Virus record (IMG/VR): IMGVR_UViG_3300017752_000037
Coordinates: 1-41,372 of that record
Length of the DNA stretch: 41,372 nt
Source of the DNA: a virus
Reading direction: 5' to 3' (one strand)
In this document: piece by piece, positions 18,101 to 27,723 of the stretch
Position numbering within the stretch: position 1 is the stretch's first letter
Layout of the letters: each line of letters begins with the position of its first letter
Program-made: the position numbers and the translations under genes
The notes under the pieces: generated by a model
The model's input: only the letters and a program-made list of their open reading frames with translations
The model's database searches: none
Told to the model about the DNA's origin: nothing

Positions 18101-18792
18101 TCTGGAGTCATACCCATTTTCTCCATATTTCGTCTGTGACTTTCATCTAAGTATGCTTCGTAAGAACCACCAGGAAATAAATTGTTTACAAATTTTATTT
18201 TTACATCACTTGCTTTATTGTAAAGAGATTGTTTTTCAAAAAACTTTTTAAATTTTAATTTTTTTAAATCACCTTCTGTATATTCTCCACTAATTATTTT
18301 TGCTTGTTGTATTAATTTTTGTTCTGGTCCTTGTGCATCTGCACCTTTAAGTGCATATTCTGCCATGTAATGACTAGGTGGAGCATCTATAATTTCATCC
18401 AAATCAAAATCATAAACACCTGATGGTGTTCTTCTTGTAACTGAAATCATATACTCTATTAAATCATTTGTGTAATATTCATTTCTTTGACCTAGTTGAA
18501 AAATTAAATATGGTGATAATCTTTTATTTTCTGGTATAAAATCGTATACATCTATTTCACTATAATGGATATCATTTGCGTCCATGTAATCCATAATTTC
18601 GCTAAAAGCTGTATCTTCAATAATTTTTAATTCATCACCACCATAACCCATTTGCCTTCCACCAATATAATTCCACAAAAATTTATTATCTATAGGTTCG
18701 TCATATCCTTTATTAAATAAAGCAGTGTCTTGTTCCTGCTTTAAAAATTCTAGCTCACTATCGTCAGGGATAAAGTTGTCGTCTTCTACCAT
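15109..18792 (-). CDS. Giant virion protein with two ADP-ribosyltransferase-like regions
   Basis: 1227 aa. Residues 334-360 (ELYHSIS ... KFHAGTYNAALDRA) have the H(A/F)GTxxAAxxR pattern of polyvalent-type ART domains, followed by YKVNIKPGANVVNIPN (509-524) and VLVYTNDIEDVGSKSYIF (589-606). A second region has VVFRAGE (918-924), SSASKSY (935-941) and EMEILAPD (991-998). These match the order Arg, Ser-rich strand, ExE of R-S-E ADP-ribosyltransferases. An amphipathic hydrophobic stretch lies at about 1102-1137. The neighbours are a lytic transglycosylase-like protein and other large virion proteins, so it is probably packaged and ejected, as T4 Alt is. The virion role is fairly likely; ART activity is a motif-level inference, with confidence of about 0.5. 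Confidence 0.6.
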   Translation of the reverse strand: MVEDDNFIPDDSELEFLKQEQDTALFNKGYDEPIDNKFLWNYIGGRQMGYGGDELKIIEDTAFSEIMDYMDANDIHYSEIDVYDFIPENKRLSPYLIFQLGQRNEYYTNDLIEYMISVTRRTPSGVYDFDLDEIIDAPPSHYMAEYALKGADAQGPEQKLIQQAKIISGEYTEGDLKKLKFKKFFEKQSLYNKASDVKIKFVNNLFPGGSYEAYLDESHRRNMEKMGMTPEGDWLPEVKENLIIKSTDADGKVTYTDFYGEEVSPDDPRISDESKFDDIVKDLETPPENLTEEQKVKKLYDNGAISETEYKQALKGEGIFAITPTNVVDDGIELYHSISKGETVNKKFHAGTYNAALDRASQFYGGEQLYKIANDNLNFIQEQVNDLVSELSEQVSFEKVGDFYEVTDGMVTREITITLPTGVEADFNIVAETSNNDLTVKFQDLDGYDGEEIYSETLWDIENEPNSLKSSTSTINIIDDENVAAGFLDELGLKSQAGDFNLRNGYDLYKVNIKPGANVVNIPNTAIFVEFGIEKEMSADFIQGFIERPGDVNQYTNVTQIKIDGKTYDITNDFTSAQALQKHFKDADVLVYTNDIEDVGSKSYIFMNENSYGLEKIDDAQFNIDVANKHIKNNPYATVSKLAREEAFTKPERYQVLIDALLNETDTPTNVASSYHYNVEMVDGYPINQNPENFWTNPEDAIFGQQYKIDEFVDELIRLNAPIKNHPVMQQLIKMMPNIDPNAGAATLIQNLDDRPTNPFGVFSDKRDFTNKIGESLYTRYTVRNYFNNTDTVDFIENTLIPALENKTLSKFDDVNRTNLSKFIYYLHHFETSGAFDAYDSKADIIKKVIYGDVPVMETGVDFNTNSINQEIDLLNIAGVDKTVVDLVVDNQIEIKNIMQTHLAKVQNSYLPDTDYIVVFRAGELGVHGGATPISSASKSYNVSEGMLFYQSSMGRNAGEADPKVKAYLVNTAEIIDTEALGIRGGIDGNEMEILAPDSAFIELDESTLEKIMQGDTIDEDIAKIVPRTEGGTVGAAKANDPRFGSKDVSEYVTDEGRNKWMELVDEAPEVFEDIYKASKKLVGKGLSALQVFDPGDIVIVESLRRLAPALGLASIAAPALSAYVAYEVGVLLVDVGQALNKARVNQGLGTVAEAGGAIFGGTENADWRKLGKDTFKQFGEVSDDWSLSWKISEPIINYVFKEYTELKNKREEQDYISNIETGVSPR

Positions 18793-19781
18793 TATCCACC
18801 AAGTAATCTAATAGCTTCTTCTATTTCCTTCGACATTGTTTTTCTGGTATTCGGTTGTTGTTGTTGTATTGGTTCTAGATTTTTCTGTGTTCTTTTTTCA
18901 TTAATACTAGATACCATTCTATCTATCAACATTTGTATTGGTGTATTACCATCTCTTATTTTTTGTGTAATAGGACCTACAGGAATATTACTAAATGCTT
19001 CATTACCTTTATCTACTAAACTCATATCCGACCTTAAAGGTCTGTCTGGTTCCGTAGGTGAGTCAAACATAGGGTTTAATAATTTATAAAAATCTGATTG
19101 TTCAAAATCTCTTTCTCTTGGTGGTTTACCAAATTGATTAGTTATCCCTGCACTTCTTGATGTTGTATCAATTTCTGTATCTTCAGGTATTGTAGTTGTA
19201 GTTGTAGGTGGTACTGTCGTAGTTGTAGGTGGAACTGTTGTAGTAACAGGAACATCATCAATATTGCCGAAAGATATTTGGTTGTAATTTTTAATGTAAT
19301 CTACAGCTTTAGTTATCTCTGCATCTAACCCATCTATAAGTACCAATTCATTGTCTGCTCCTAATCTTGACATGTTAGGTTTTATATATTTTGTGTATGT
19401 CTTCCAAGCATCAAAAGGGTCTGGACCATAAGATTTAGGATTTCTTCGTCTGTAGTCAACTATATGTGCAGCAAAGGCTGTTGCATACTTAATATCATAT
19501 TTAACTGATTTAGTAAAATCTTCTAATGACAAAGTCTTACCTTGATTTTCAAAAAACTCTACAGTCATATTGTCTGGTTTTTCTCCAGTAAAATATCTTG
19601 GAGGATTAATTTGCCATAAACCTTTATCATCAATGTCAGTATCACCATCTATACCATGTTTAAATTTTGATTCTAAGTAAGCAATAGCAATTAATATTCT
19701 AGCATCATCGCCTGGAACCTCTTGTTGTGATAATAATTCTTTAACTTGTTCTACTGTATATTGCGTTTCTACTTCTTCCAT
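18792..19781 (-). CDS. Virion lytic transglycosylase-like protein with Thr/Pro linker
   Basis: 329 aa. Residues 29-59 have an SLT/goose-lysozyme-type core: ILIAIAYLESKF with the presumptive catalytic Glu37, then DDKGLWQIN (51-59). Further conserved-looking residues are in KYATAFAAHIVDYRRRNPKS. A VTTTVPPTTTTVPPTTTTT linker (about 181-199) separates this domain from a helical C-terminal tail. The linker style is actinobacterial. No signal peptide is present, and the gene sits in the ejection block, so it most likely acts from the virion to open peptidoglycan during DNA entry, like the SLT domain of T7 gp16 (inference). Confidence 0.72.
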   Translation of the reverse strand: MEEVETQYTVEQVKELLSQQEVPGDDARILIAIAYLESKFKHGIDGDTDIDDKGLWQINPPRYFTGEKPDNMTVEFFENQGKTLSLEDFTKSVKYDIKYATAFAAHIVDYRRRNPKSYGPDPFDAWKTYTKYIKPNMSRLGADNELVLIDGLDAEITKAVDYIKNYNQISFGNIDDVPVTTTVPPTTTTVPPTTTTTIPEDTEIDTTSRSAGITNQFGKPPRERDFEQSDFYKLLNPMFDSPTEPDRPLRSDMSLVDKGNEAFSNIPVGPITQKIRDGNTPIQMLIDRMVSSINEKRTQKNLEPIQQQQPNTRKTMSKEIEEAIRLLGG

Positions 19782-20818
19782 TAGCCTCTCCTCATTGGTG
19801 TACTAGATTGTGCCGAAGATAGACCTGCCATATTTTTTTGTATTCTATAAAAAGTATCATCTTCTATATCTGCTTGTCTACTTACTTCTTCTCTAGGTGC
19901 AAAGACTTCATCTTGTATATCTTCTGTGTCTGTCAAGATACTTGTGTCAGGTTCTTCAGCAGGAGTACCTTCTACAAATCCTGCAAACTCTCCTGTATCT
20001 GTAGACAATAAGGTATCTGGTACAGCAGGAGCTAAGTTATCAACGCTTTCTAAAAATTGAGCAGCAGGTCCACTAGCAAATTTGTTACTAAAATAATTTG
20101 TTTCATATTCAGACAAAGGTGCACCTTTTCGTAATTCTACTTCTTTCAAAAAACCGTTATAGAAATCTTCTAAGTCTTCGTTTTTATATTCATAAGTAGT
20201 CGTGTTACCTGCTTGATACGCTTGGGAAAATTCTCCCATCATTGTAGTTGATGCAACCCAAGAAAGTTTACCATTATTATCCATAGAAAAGTCCATAGCT
20301 TTTTTGATGCCTTTCATGGTTTCAGCATCTAAATTAGCACCGTAAGTTTTACTTAAATTTATTAGACCTGCTTTAGCTAAAGCATTTTTAAGAGGTATTC
20401 TTTGTGCTTTATCTAAAGCAGTCCATTGATTCTTTATATCTTTTGTGTAATATATATTTAAAAAAGCATCTGATGTTCCAAACAAATCTCTTCTTTCAAC
20501 TTGGTATTTATCTGATGTTAAAAACTCCTCTGCAGAAATAGGTTCAACAATAGGGTTTCCAGTATTTGCTTCATATTCTATGTTACCTGCATCGTCTTTT
20601 TTGTATACACTGTATTCTTTTTGAAATCCTGTTCCTAATAATTTGTTAGGGTCTGAAAACATAGACATATTTAATAGATTTTCGTATATGTCACCACCAG
20701 TTTCATCCATACCGATTGGAGCATTGTCACCTTGTGGAGGCATAAGGTCTAATGGACCTACACTTTTTTGACCATCTTTCTCATCTGTTATGTTTTCAGG
20801 CATAAAGAAATTAACCAT
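19781..20818 (-). CDS. Virion (ejection-block) protein, 345 aa
   Basis: 345 aa. It is soluble and acidic, with an N-terminal segment PLDLMPPQGDNAPIGMDETG. A helical middle (KNQWTALDKAQRIPLKNALA) and low-complexity acidic stretches near the C-terminus (PAEEPDTSILTDTEDIQDEV) follow. It is TAATG-coupled between the 2301-aa protein and the transglycosylase. Likely a structural component; no family recognised. Confidence 0.5.
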   Translation of the reverse strand: MVNFFMPENITDEKDGQKSVGPLDLMPPQGDNAPIGMDETGGDIYENLLNMSMFSDPNKLLGTGFQKEYSVYKKDDAGNIEYEANTGNPIVEPISAEEFLTSDKYQVERRDLFGTSDAFLNIYYTKDIKNQWTALDKAQRIPLKNALAKAGLINLSKTYGANLDAETMKGIKKAMDFSMDNNGKLSWVASTTMMGEFSQAYQAGNTTTYEYKNEDLEDFYNGFLKEVELRKGAPLSEYETNYFSNKFASGPAAQFLESVDNLAPAVPDTLLSTDTGEFAGFVEGTPAEEPDTSILTDTEDIQDEVFAPREEVSRQADIEDDTFYRIQKNMAGLSSAQSSTPMRRG

Positions 20819-23800
20819 TAATCTATTACTCCAAATCTATCTACTTCATTAACTAACACTTCATCGTATACTACCATAAACAATGGGTATTTTTCTATAA
20901 TCTTAAAGGCTTGTGTTTGCAATTCTAGACGAACAGCATCTGCACCAGGTGATGTATTGTTTTTTAAATAATTAACTGCTTGTTCTATATTAGGATAATT
21001 TTTGTTTTTTCTGATAGCATCTAACGCTCTTGTTCGTTCAGCGAAATATTCTTGTAAGTAACCAGTTAATTCAAACTGTGCAAACTCAGGATGTTCTGCT
21101 GCTCTAGTTAAATAATCTATCATTATATCATTGTCTAATCGTTCAGCAGTTTCGCCACCAAGAACACTGTTGTATGCTTCTGACTTACCATAAGCTATAG
21201 GAAACATAGACGCTAACCAAGCATCAATCTTTGCGTTTTCTGCTTTTACAATGTTTGCAAAATTAGAATCAGGTTTATATTTTACTGTTGCTTCAAGTTC
21301 TCTTAGCTTATCTTCTTTCATAGCTTTACCAATTACAGAAGCTAAAAACTTTTGTACATCTGCAAACATTTCTTGTTCGTTTTTAGGTGTTACTAGCTCT
21401 AAAGGTAAAGATTCGTAACCACTAAAATCTAATAAACCCTCATCTAGATTTCTAGAAAAGTAAGTTAATACTGGTCCAAAATCTTTTGCAAGTTCTGGGT
21501 GTGATAACACAAAATCATATTCTAATGTTGTTCTTGGTACTCTACCTGCTTCAGATACAGCTTTACCTTTTAGTTGCAAACCTGCAGATGTAAACCCTTG
21601 TATACCATATTTATCTAAACCTAATAGTCTTACAACTTCTACTAATGCGTAGTATTCACCTTGTGTTGGTCCTAATGTGGCTACCCATTGGCTTCTCATT
21701 GATTGGTAAAAACCATGTATTGCTGCAAGTTCAACCATATTGTTATAAAAAATACCAGAATCAAAACCTTCTTCATCGTACCATTTTTTAAAAGTTGCAG
21801 GATTACCTTCTATCGCATAAAGAACATTTAGCTTTGGTGCAAACGGACTTATAAATCTATCGTATGCCATTAATGTATAAATGTTTTCTCTTACCTGCTC
21901 GGTAATAGTTTCTAATGCTTCAAAATCATCAGCTAACTCTGGGTGTAACTGTGCTGATATTTGAAAGGCTTTTGTTGTTGCACCTAACCATATATCTTCA
22001 TCTACACCTGCTATGTTAAAATCTTTTGCCATAGCGTTAAACCAGTTCTGAGCTACTGAAGGTATAGCACTTCTTATAAATTCTTCTGGTATATCTAATA
22101 AATCTATTTCACCTTTGCCACTGAAAGGTAAGTTATAACCTGCCATGATATATCGTTCTACAAATCTTTTAGCTGATGGCTTATCTCTTAATAAAAAACC
22201 TACTGGCATACTCATACCTGCACCTAAAGATGGTAGTACTCCTGCACCACCTACGCCTAAAGCACTTAGTCTAAGACTTCTTTTAGCGTAAACTCTTTCA
22301 CTAGGCACTGATGCGTCTTCAGAATACTCGCCAAAACCATTTGATTTTGCATACGAATCTAACGGTGTACCACCTGTCGGTATAAAAAGATAATTGTCAC
22401 CAAACTTATCTTTAAAGATAACATTATTTTCTACACCTTTTCTATAACCTTCTGCAATTTGATACGCTGCTTTTACATTGTTTTTACTTAACAAGTAATA
22501 CCTACCTGCGTATTCTCTCCATGCTTCAAAAAAAGCAAAACCACTTCTGTAGGCTTGTGCAAAATATCCACGCTCTGTTAAATTAAACAATAGATTAGTC
22601 TGTGCTTCCATAGCAAACTCTATTGCTCTTTGGTGTATGTCTTCAAAACTCATATTTCTTACAATATTTGCTCTAACATCATTCATGTCTAATACAGATG
22701 TATAACTCCACTCGTTCATATTTGGCATTATGGTATTGTCAGCAGGTTTAAATATTTCCATAGTCTTTTCTTTTCTATTAAAGATGCCTTTAATATTTAA
22801 TTTTTCAAATATTTTGTCTGCAACAATAGCTTTTTCTGTAACATCTAAGCCTTGTCTTTCTTTTAAATATCCAGGGTTTGTTACTATTGTTTCTTCACCT
22901 AATGCTTTTACTTGATTATCTGTTAGTAATTTCTTTCCTCTTAATCTAAGTGTGTTATACACAGCACCATTGTTAATTATTTCATAAGTATCATCATATT
23001 TAAATATACTTTCAATAATCTCGTCACCTTCTTTTCTTAAATACACTTCACCAAAAGATATTTGGTCAGCAGCTAATCCTAAATACTTAGCTTTGTCATA
23101 CGCTTTTTTACTAGCATTGATAGTTGTATCTTGTACACCACGATTAATTTTAACTGACACATCTAAAAACCATTGTCCTCTAGCTTCATCCCATCTACCA
23201 CCTAGTACATGGTCGGTCAATCTTAACTTATCTCCATTATCAAGTATGTATGATTTCAATACATTCGGTGTTAAAGAATTTTTACCACTTACAACTAATG
23301 TTCTGGTGTTGTATGGAGATACAAACAAACTAGCAACTTTACCCCAAGATTCTTGATTGCCTAAATCTAGGCTAAAACCTTCTGGATTTTCTCGTACAAA
23401 TCTATATACACTATCAGTGAGTTCTTCGTTTAATGCGTTCTTAGGTACAGCTATTCTTACTGGTTGATTTAAAACTTTTTCTATAGTTTTTCTACCTACA
23501 TCAAATGTTTGTTCACCTGTGTATTTAGCTTTTTGCGTTTTACCTTTGGTAGATGCTTGGAAATTTTTACGGATTTGTAATAAATTAGGTTTACTACCAG
23601 ATAAACCTAATATTTTTTCTAACCCTTTTTTGTTAGCACCAGGTTCTGAAAGATACTTAACTGCGTCTTTAATGATTAATGCTACATCTTCTGCACCATA
23701 ACCAATGTCATAGGCATTTAATAAAACATCTTGTACAATTTTTTCATTAGCAAATTGTCCATTGTAAATTATTTCATCTTTATTAAATCTAGATATGTAA

Positions 23801-26800
23801 GTACCTACTTTACTGTCATCAAAACCTAATCTTCCTTCAGCTATTTTATTAGCAGCTCCATAAACTTGTGCTTCTGCTTTTTGTACATCAGTAGTAAAAG
23901 TTATACTGTCAGCATTCCGAGCATTTGTAGATAAATAATCTACAGTTTTTTGTCCTTGTTCTGTAAACAAAGTAACAACAAACTCTGTAACACCATTCGC
24001 AGTGTTCTTAGAAATAATAGGTTTTATGTTAACATTTAAAACTTCGTCATAATCAGCAAGTGTATTATCTGCTTTCTTTATATTATCTTTTACAGATTTA
24101 ATAACTTCTTTATTTAAATTTACTGCTGTGTCTGGGTCCAAATGAACTTTTAACATTTCTTCTAATGCAGATTTTTGACCAAAATTTGCAAAAGAGTCTA
24201 CTGCTAAATTGTATGCTTGTTTAATAAATGGTATACGAATAGCAGTACCTTCTCCTTGTGATGTAGCAAAAAACATAGAGTCTAATAAATTTCTAATAAC
24301 ACCTTTTTGTTCAGCTAAACTTTTTTTATCTCCCTTTGGAAATGGTATCTCTGCAGGTACTTTTTCTTTTACCTCATTGTAAAGTTTTATAATTTTTCTT
24401 GATGCTTGTTCTTGTAGTTCTGGTTGCAATATATCCAAGTTTCTTAAATTAATGTTGCCTATTTTTCCATCAGCAATGACATCAAGAAGTTTTAAACTAC
24501 CACCTGTGTAATTATCTATTGATTGCGAATAATGTGTTGCTAGTCTTATAAAATCTTCGTCAGTTTTTATTGAACCTGCAGCAGCATTTCTACTAGCAGG
24601 TCCTCTTTTAATAAGACCATCATTATTTTTCTGAATTATTTTTCTTATTGATTCTGTATTTTTGAGATAGTCAGCCATTTGGTCTATAGTAAAACCTTTT
24701 CTTTTCATGCCTGAAACAATATTGGCTAATGGGTCGTCTATATATCTATCTAAAAAATACACAAATGCTTTTGGATGTTTAACGGTATCTACAATAGTAA
24801 CGAGGTCATGTCCTGTAATGTTCATTAATTGATTATCAACAAATTTAACATCTGCAGAAAAAAGTTGTGCTAATTCTGGTGTGCCAAATTGTTGTGAATC
24901 AGACAATATGCCCAAAGCCTTTCTTACTGATTTAGGAATAACATCTTCTAGTAACTCAGTAGCTTTATTGTCTAAAGGTTTTGTAGTTCTATAAGGACCT
25001 ACCATAGTTGTATCTGGATTTATCTTAAATACTCTTGCAAGAAGTCCTTCTGAATCATTAAGCATTAATTTAAAATAAGTTACAAGACCATCTAGAGGTC
25101 CTCGTGTACCTAGAAATTTATTTTTAATAATTGCATCAGTTATAAGTTTTAATGGATATGACAACCTGCCTAATAAAAAAGCAGGGTATTGAAAATTTCT
25201 CATATATCCAAAAAATAATCTATCAAAACCTCCTGAAAAACCTTCTACACTTTTAAACAAAACATTAGGGTTTTCAAAATCTGGTTTAATGTCTGATAAC
25301 AATTCATTTAAATGTGAGCCTTCACGCCAAAAATCTACTTCTTCTCCTTCATCTGCAGCTTTACGCACTACTTCAAATATATCTTCGTTACCCTCTGCAT
25401 TTAAATATTTGCTTCTAAGTCTTCTTTTGTTACTTGTTGCTTTAATCAATCCTTGTATATCAGGACCATGTATAGTTAAATTTTTTAATTGACTGTATAG
25501 CTCTAAAGAGTTTTGTGTTAGTTGTATCATTTGTTCTTCACTTGCTACATCTGAAAATTGTTTTTGTGTTATTATATCTACTTCATCTAGAGGATAAAAT
25601 TCTGGATTTCTACTTGGTGACATTGGTTTAGCAAATGTATCATCAAAACCTTGTGCGTCATTGTTATAAAATTTATTAAAGAAATTATCTATTTCATTAT
25701 CTGTTAAACCAAAAGTAGTTTTAAGTTGTAAACCTATTTCACCAGATACAAGTTTGTCCTTAAATATACTTTTAGCTTCCATTGTTTTTCCATCTTTCAA
25801 TGCGTTATAAAACTCTGTGCTTAATTCACCTAATCTTTGTTCTGGTACAGAACCTAGATAACCATATCTTGTAAAATATCTTAATGATTCTTGTATGTCA
25901 TTTAAATCTGCAGGTTTAGTTTTAGGTAATTTAATATCTTGTGCTAACATTTGGTCTCTAAAACTTCCACCTCTTCTTGCTGTAGTTGTTATACCATCAT
26001 CTAACGGTGTGTCTAATGCAGCTAATAAATTTTCATTTAATATTTTCGATTGTAAATGTTTGTTTTTACCTCTACCTATCCATCGACCACCATAATACAA
26101 ATCTGCTACATAACCATTTTGTATACCGTCTTGCATAATATTTATAACATCATTTACTGTAGTATCTGCATTTTGTATTTTAAAAGCAAAGTCTGGATGC
26201 AAACCTGCATTTATTAATTTTAATCCAACAGGTACACCATTGTCCTTAGCATTTACTAATATTTCTGCTAAACCCTCAAAAACATCTATATTTTCATCAT
26301 AAATATTTTGTAGTGTTTTACCTTTATCAAGTTCCTCTGGTAGAGATTTAGCTAAAATAGTTAAGGCTTCATCCATATTTTTAAGAGGTTGTCTTACAAT
26401 TCCTTGACCAGGAACAACAATATTAGCTAAGTCTAAATAAATATATTTACCAACATTTATAGTACCTGCAAAAAATCCTGCCATACTATATTCTTTTTTG
26501 TAACCTATATCTTGTATTAAATTATTTCTTTGTACAGTAGCTTCATCTAATATTTCATAATATGTTGTACCATTAATTCGACCTTCGCTTAATAAATCTT
26601 GTGCTTGTGATTGTACTAATAAATATTGATTATCTACAAACTCTGTAATCTGGTTTCCTGGACCATAACTTGCACTTAAATTACCTGTTAAAGAATATGC
26701 TAGACCATCTCCTATTGTTACTGGTAAACCTACTGTCATGTAATCTTGTGCAAAACTTCTGTTCTCGTCAAACTCAGGAGCTGAAGATAACATAGCTGCA

Positions 26801-27723
26801 AAACCTGTTTGTTCTGTATCAGGGTTCATAATATCATTTATAGTCTTTAAATATAAACCTGTTTTTTCAGTAAAAGTTAATGGTCTTCCTAATACTTGTT
26901 CTTCTTGTTCTAAATTTTCTGCTAAGTAATCTGGGAATATTTCTAAATAAATATCTAAATCTGTTTTTCTAACTAGAGGATTTCCTTCATCATCTACTAA
27001 ACCTCGTGCAATCATAAATTGTTTTGCTTGTGTTGAAGCATCATAATAAGGTAAACCATTTTTATATTGTGTTTTTTTTTGTGACCTGTAAATTTGTTGT
27101 GCTTCAAAATGTGCTTTAAGAGCAGCTCCAATAGGTGTGTTGTTATCTTTTAGTCTTTCGTAACCTGCAATACTTATAGAATCTTCTAATGTTTTACCAT
27201 CTTCATTTAATTGTTTTTCTAATGCTGCTGTATATTCTAAATTATAATTATAAGCAGCCCTATCAGCATCTTGAATTGCAGCTTCTAAAAATATGCGAGA
27301 GCCATTAAAAAAATAAGAACCCATTGTTTCTTTAAAATTTCTTAAATTTTCTTTAACTGCTGCTCCTAGGGTACCAAGAGTATCTGCATTTAATTGAAGA
27401 AACAGTTGTGTTTGTGCATTGTAATGTTGTTGTACTTCTTCATTTACTTTTGCACTTCTATTATTTTGATTTAATAATTCTTCGTTTTTAGTTTCTGACC
27501 AAATTTCTAAATATTGCTCGTCAGTCAAGTTCATGTCCACTGCTGCAAGTAATAGTTCTGGTGTTTCGTTAGGTGTAAGTGCTTCTAATTGTTCATACCT
27601 ATTAGCTAATTCTTTAGCTTTAGGACCTAATGCCTGTTCTGTATTATTTAATTGTGTATTGTACTGTTGATTTTTTTTATAACTTTCATTCCAGTTGTCA
27701 CCCCATTCTGTCCAGATTGACAT
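20818..27723 (-). CDS. Giant 2301-aa virion protein
   Basis: 2301 aa, the largest gene (6.9 kb, 17% of the window). It is mostly helical, with a Gln/Asn-rich N-terminus. A segment near residue 1730 (FAFFEAWREYAGRYYLL) resembles the conserved FxFFxAWxE core I recall from giant internal proteins of marine phages. A Gly-rich hydrophobic region follows at about 1810-1840 (LGVGGAGVLPSLGAGMSMPV). There is no signal peptide, no recognisable polymerase motif and no full ART motif set. It lies between the portal region and the transglycosylase, TAATG-coupled to both neighbours. The likely role is an ejected internal protein that forms or fills the DNA channel (inference). Confidence 0.6.
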   Translation of the reverse strand: MSIWTEWGDNWNESYKKNQQYNTQLNNTEQALGPKAKELANRYEQLEALTPNETPELLLAAVDMNLTDEQYLEIWSETKNEELLNQNNRSAKVNEEVQQHYNAQTQLFLQLNADTLGTLGAAVKENLRNFKETMGSYFFNGSRIFLEAAIQDADRAAYNYNLEYTAALEKQLNEDGKTLEDSISIAGYERLKDNNTPIGAALKAHFEAQQIYRSQKKTQYKNGLPYYDASTQAKQFMIARGLVDDEGNPLVRKTDLDIYLEIFPDYLAENLEQEEQVLGRPLTFTEKTGLYLKTINDIMNPDTEQTGFAAMLSSAPEFDENRSFAQDYMTVGLPVTIGDGLAYSLTGNLSASYGPGNQITEFVDNQYLLVQSQAQDLLSEGRINGTTYYEILDEATVQRNNLIQDIGYKKEYSMAGFFAGTINVGKYIYLDLANIVVPGQGIVRQPLKNMDEALTILAKSLPEELDKGKTLQNIYDENIDVFEGLAEILVNAKDNGVPVGLKLINAGLHPDFAFKIQNADTTVNDVINIMQDGIQNGYVADLYYGGRWIGRGKNKHLQSKILNENLLAALDTPLDDGITTTARRGGSFRDQMLAQDIKLPKTKPADLNDIQESLRYFTRYGYLGSVPEQRLGELSTEFYNALKDGKTMEAKSIFKDKLVSGEIGLQLKTTFGLTDNEIDNFFNKFYNNDAQGFDDTFAKPMSPSRNPEFYPLDEVDIITQKQFSDVASEEQMIQLTQNSLELYSQLKNLTIHGPDIQGLIKATSNKRRLRSKYLNAEGNEDIFEVVRKAADEGEEVDFWREGSHLNELLSDIKPDFENPNVLFKSVEGFSGGFDRLFFGYMRNFQYPAFLLGRLSYPLKLITDAIIKNKFLGTRGPLDGLVTYFKLMLNDSEGLLARVFKINPDTTMVGPYRTTKPLDNKATELLEDVIPKSVRKALGILSDSQQFGTPELAQLFSADVKFVDNQLMNITGHDLVTIVDTVKHPKAFVYFLDRYIDDPLANIVSGMKRKGFTIDQMADYLKNTESIRKIIQKNNDGLIKRGPASRNAAAGSIKTDEDFIRLATHYSQSIDNYTGGSLKLLDVIADGKIGNINLRNLDILQPELQEQASRKIIKLYNEVKEKVPAEIPFPKGDKKSLAEQKGVIRNLLDSMFFATSQGEGTAIRIPFIKQAYNLAVDSFANFGQKSALEEMLKVHLDPDTAVNLNKEVIKSVKDNIKKADNTLADYDEVLNVNIKPIISKNTANGVTEFVVTLFTEQGQKTVDYLSTNARNADSITFTTDVQKAEAQVYGAANKIAEGRLGFDDSKVGTYISRFNKDEIIYNGQFANEKIVQDVLLNAYDIGYGAEDVALIIKDAVKYLSEPGANKKGLEKILGLSGSKPNLLQIRKNFQASTKGKTQKAKYTGEQTFDVGRKTIEKVLNQPVRIAVPKNALNEELTDSVYRFVRENPEGFSLDLGNQESWGKVASLFVSPYNTRTLVVSGKNSLTPNVLKSYILDNGDKLRLTDHVLGGRWDEARGQWFLDVSVKINRGVQDTTINASKKAYDKAKYLGLAADQISFGEVYLRKEGDEIIESIFKYDDTYEIINNGAVYNTLRLRGKKLLTDNQVKALGEETIVTNPGYLKERQGLDVTEKAIVADKIFEKLNIKGIFNRKEKTMEIFKPADNTIMPNMNEWSYTSVLDMNDVRANIVRNMSFEDIHQRAIEFAMEAQTNLLFNLTERGYFAQAYRSGFAFFEAWREYAGRYYLLSKNNVKAAYQIAEGYRKGVENNVIFKDKFGDNYLFIPTGGTPLDSYAKSNGFGEYSEDASVPSERVYAKRSLRLSALGVGGAGVLPSLGAGMSMPVGFLLRDKPSAKRFVERYIMAGYNLPFSGKGEIDLLDIPEEFIRSAIPSVAQNWFNAMAKDFNIAGVDEDIWLGATTKAFQISAQLHPELADDFEALETITEQVRENIYTLMAYDRFISPFAPKLNVLYAIEGNPATFKKWYDEEGFDSGIFYNNMVELAAIHGFYQSMRSQWVATLGPTQGEYYALVEVVRLLGLDKYGIQGFTSAGLQLKGKAVSEAGRVPRTTLEYDFVLSHPELAKDFGPVLTYFSRNLDEGLLDFSGYESLPLELVTPKNEQEMFADVQKFLASVIGKAMKEDKLRELEATVKYKPDSNFANIVKAENAKIDAWLASMFPIAYGKSEAYNSVLGGETAERLDNDIMIDYLTRAAEHPEFAQFELTGYLQEYFAERTRALDAIRKNKNYPNIEQAVNYLKNNTSPGADAVRLELQTQAFKIIEKYPLFMVVYDEVLVNEVDRFGVID

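Noticed and set aside
20818-27723. N4-like virion RNA polymerase in the 2301-aa protein
   Set aside because: A DxxGR-like string (EYAGR) is present, but I could not find the accompanying T7-like polymerase motifs. The promoters in the genome are host-type.
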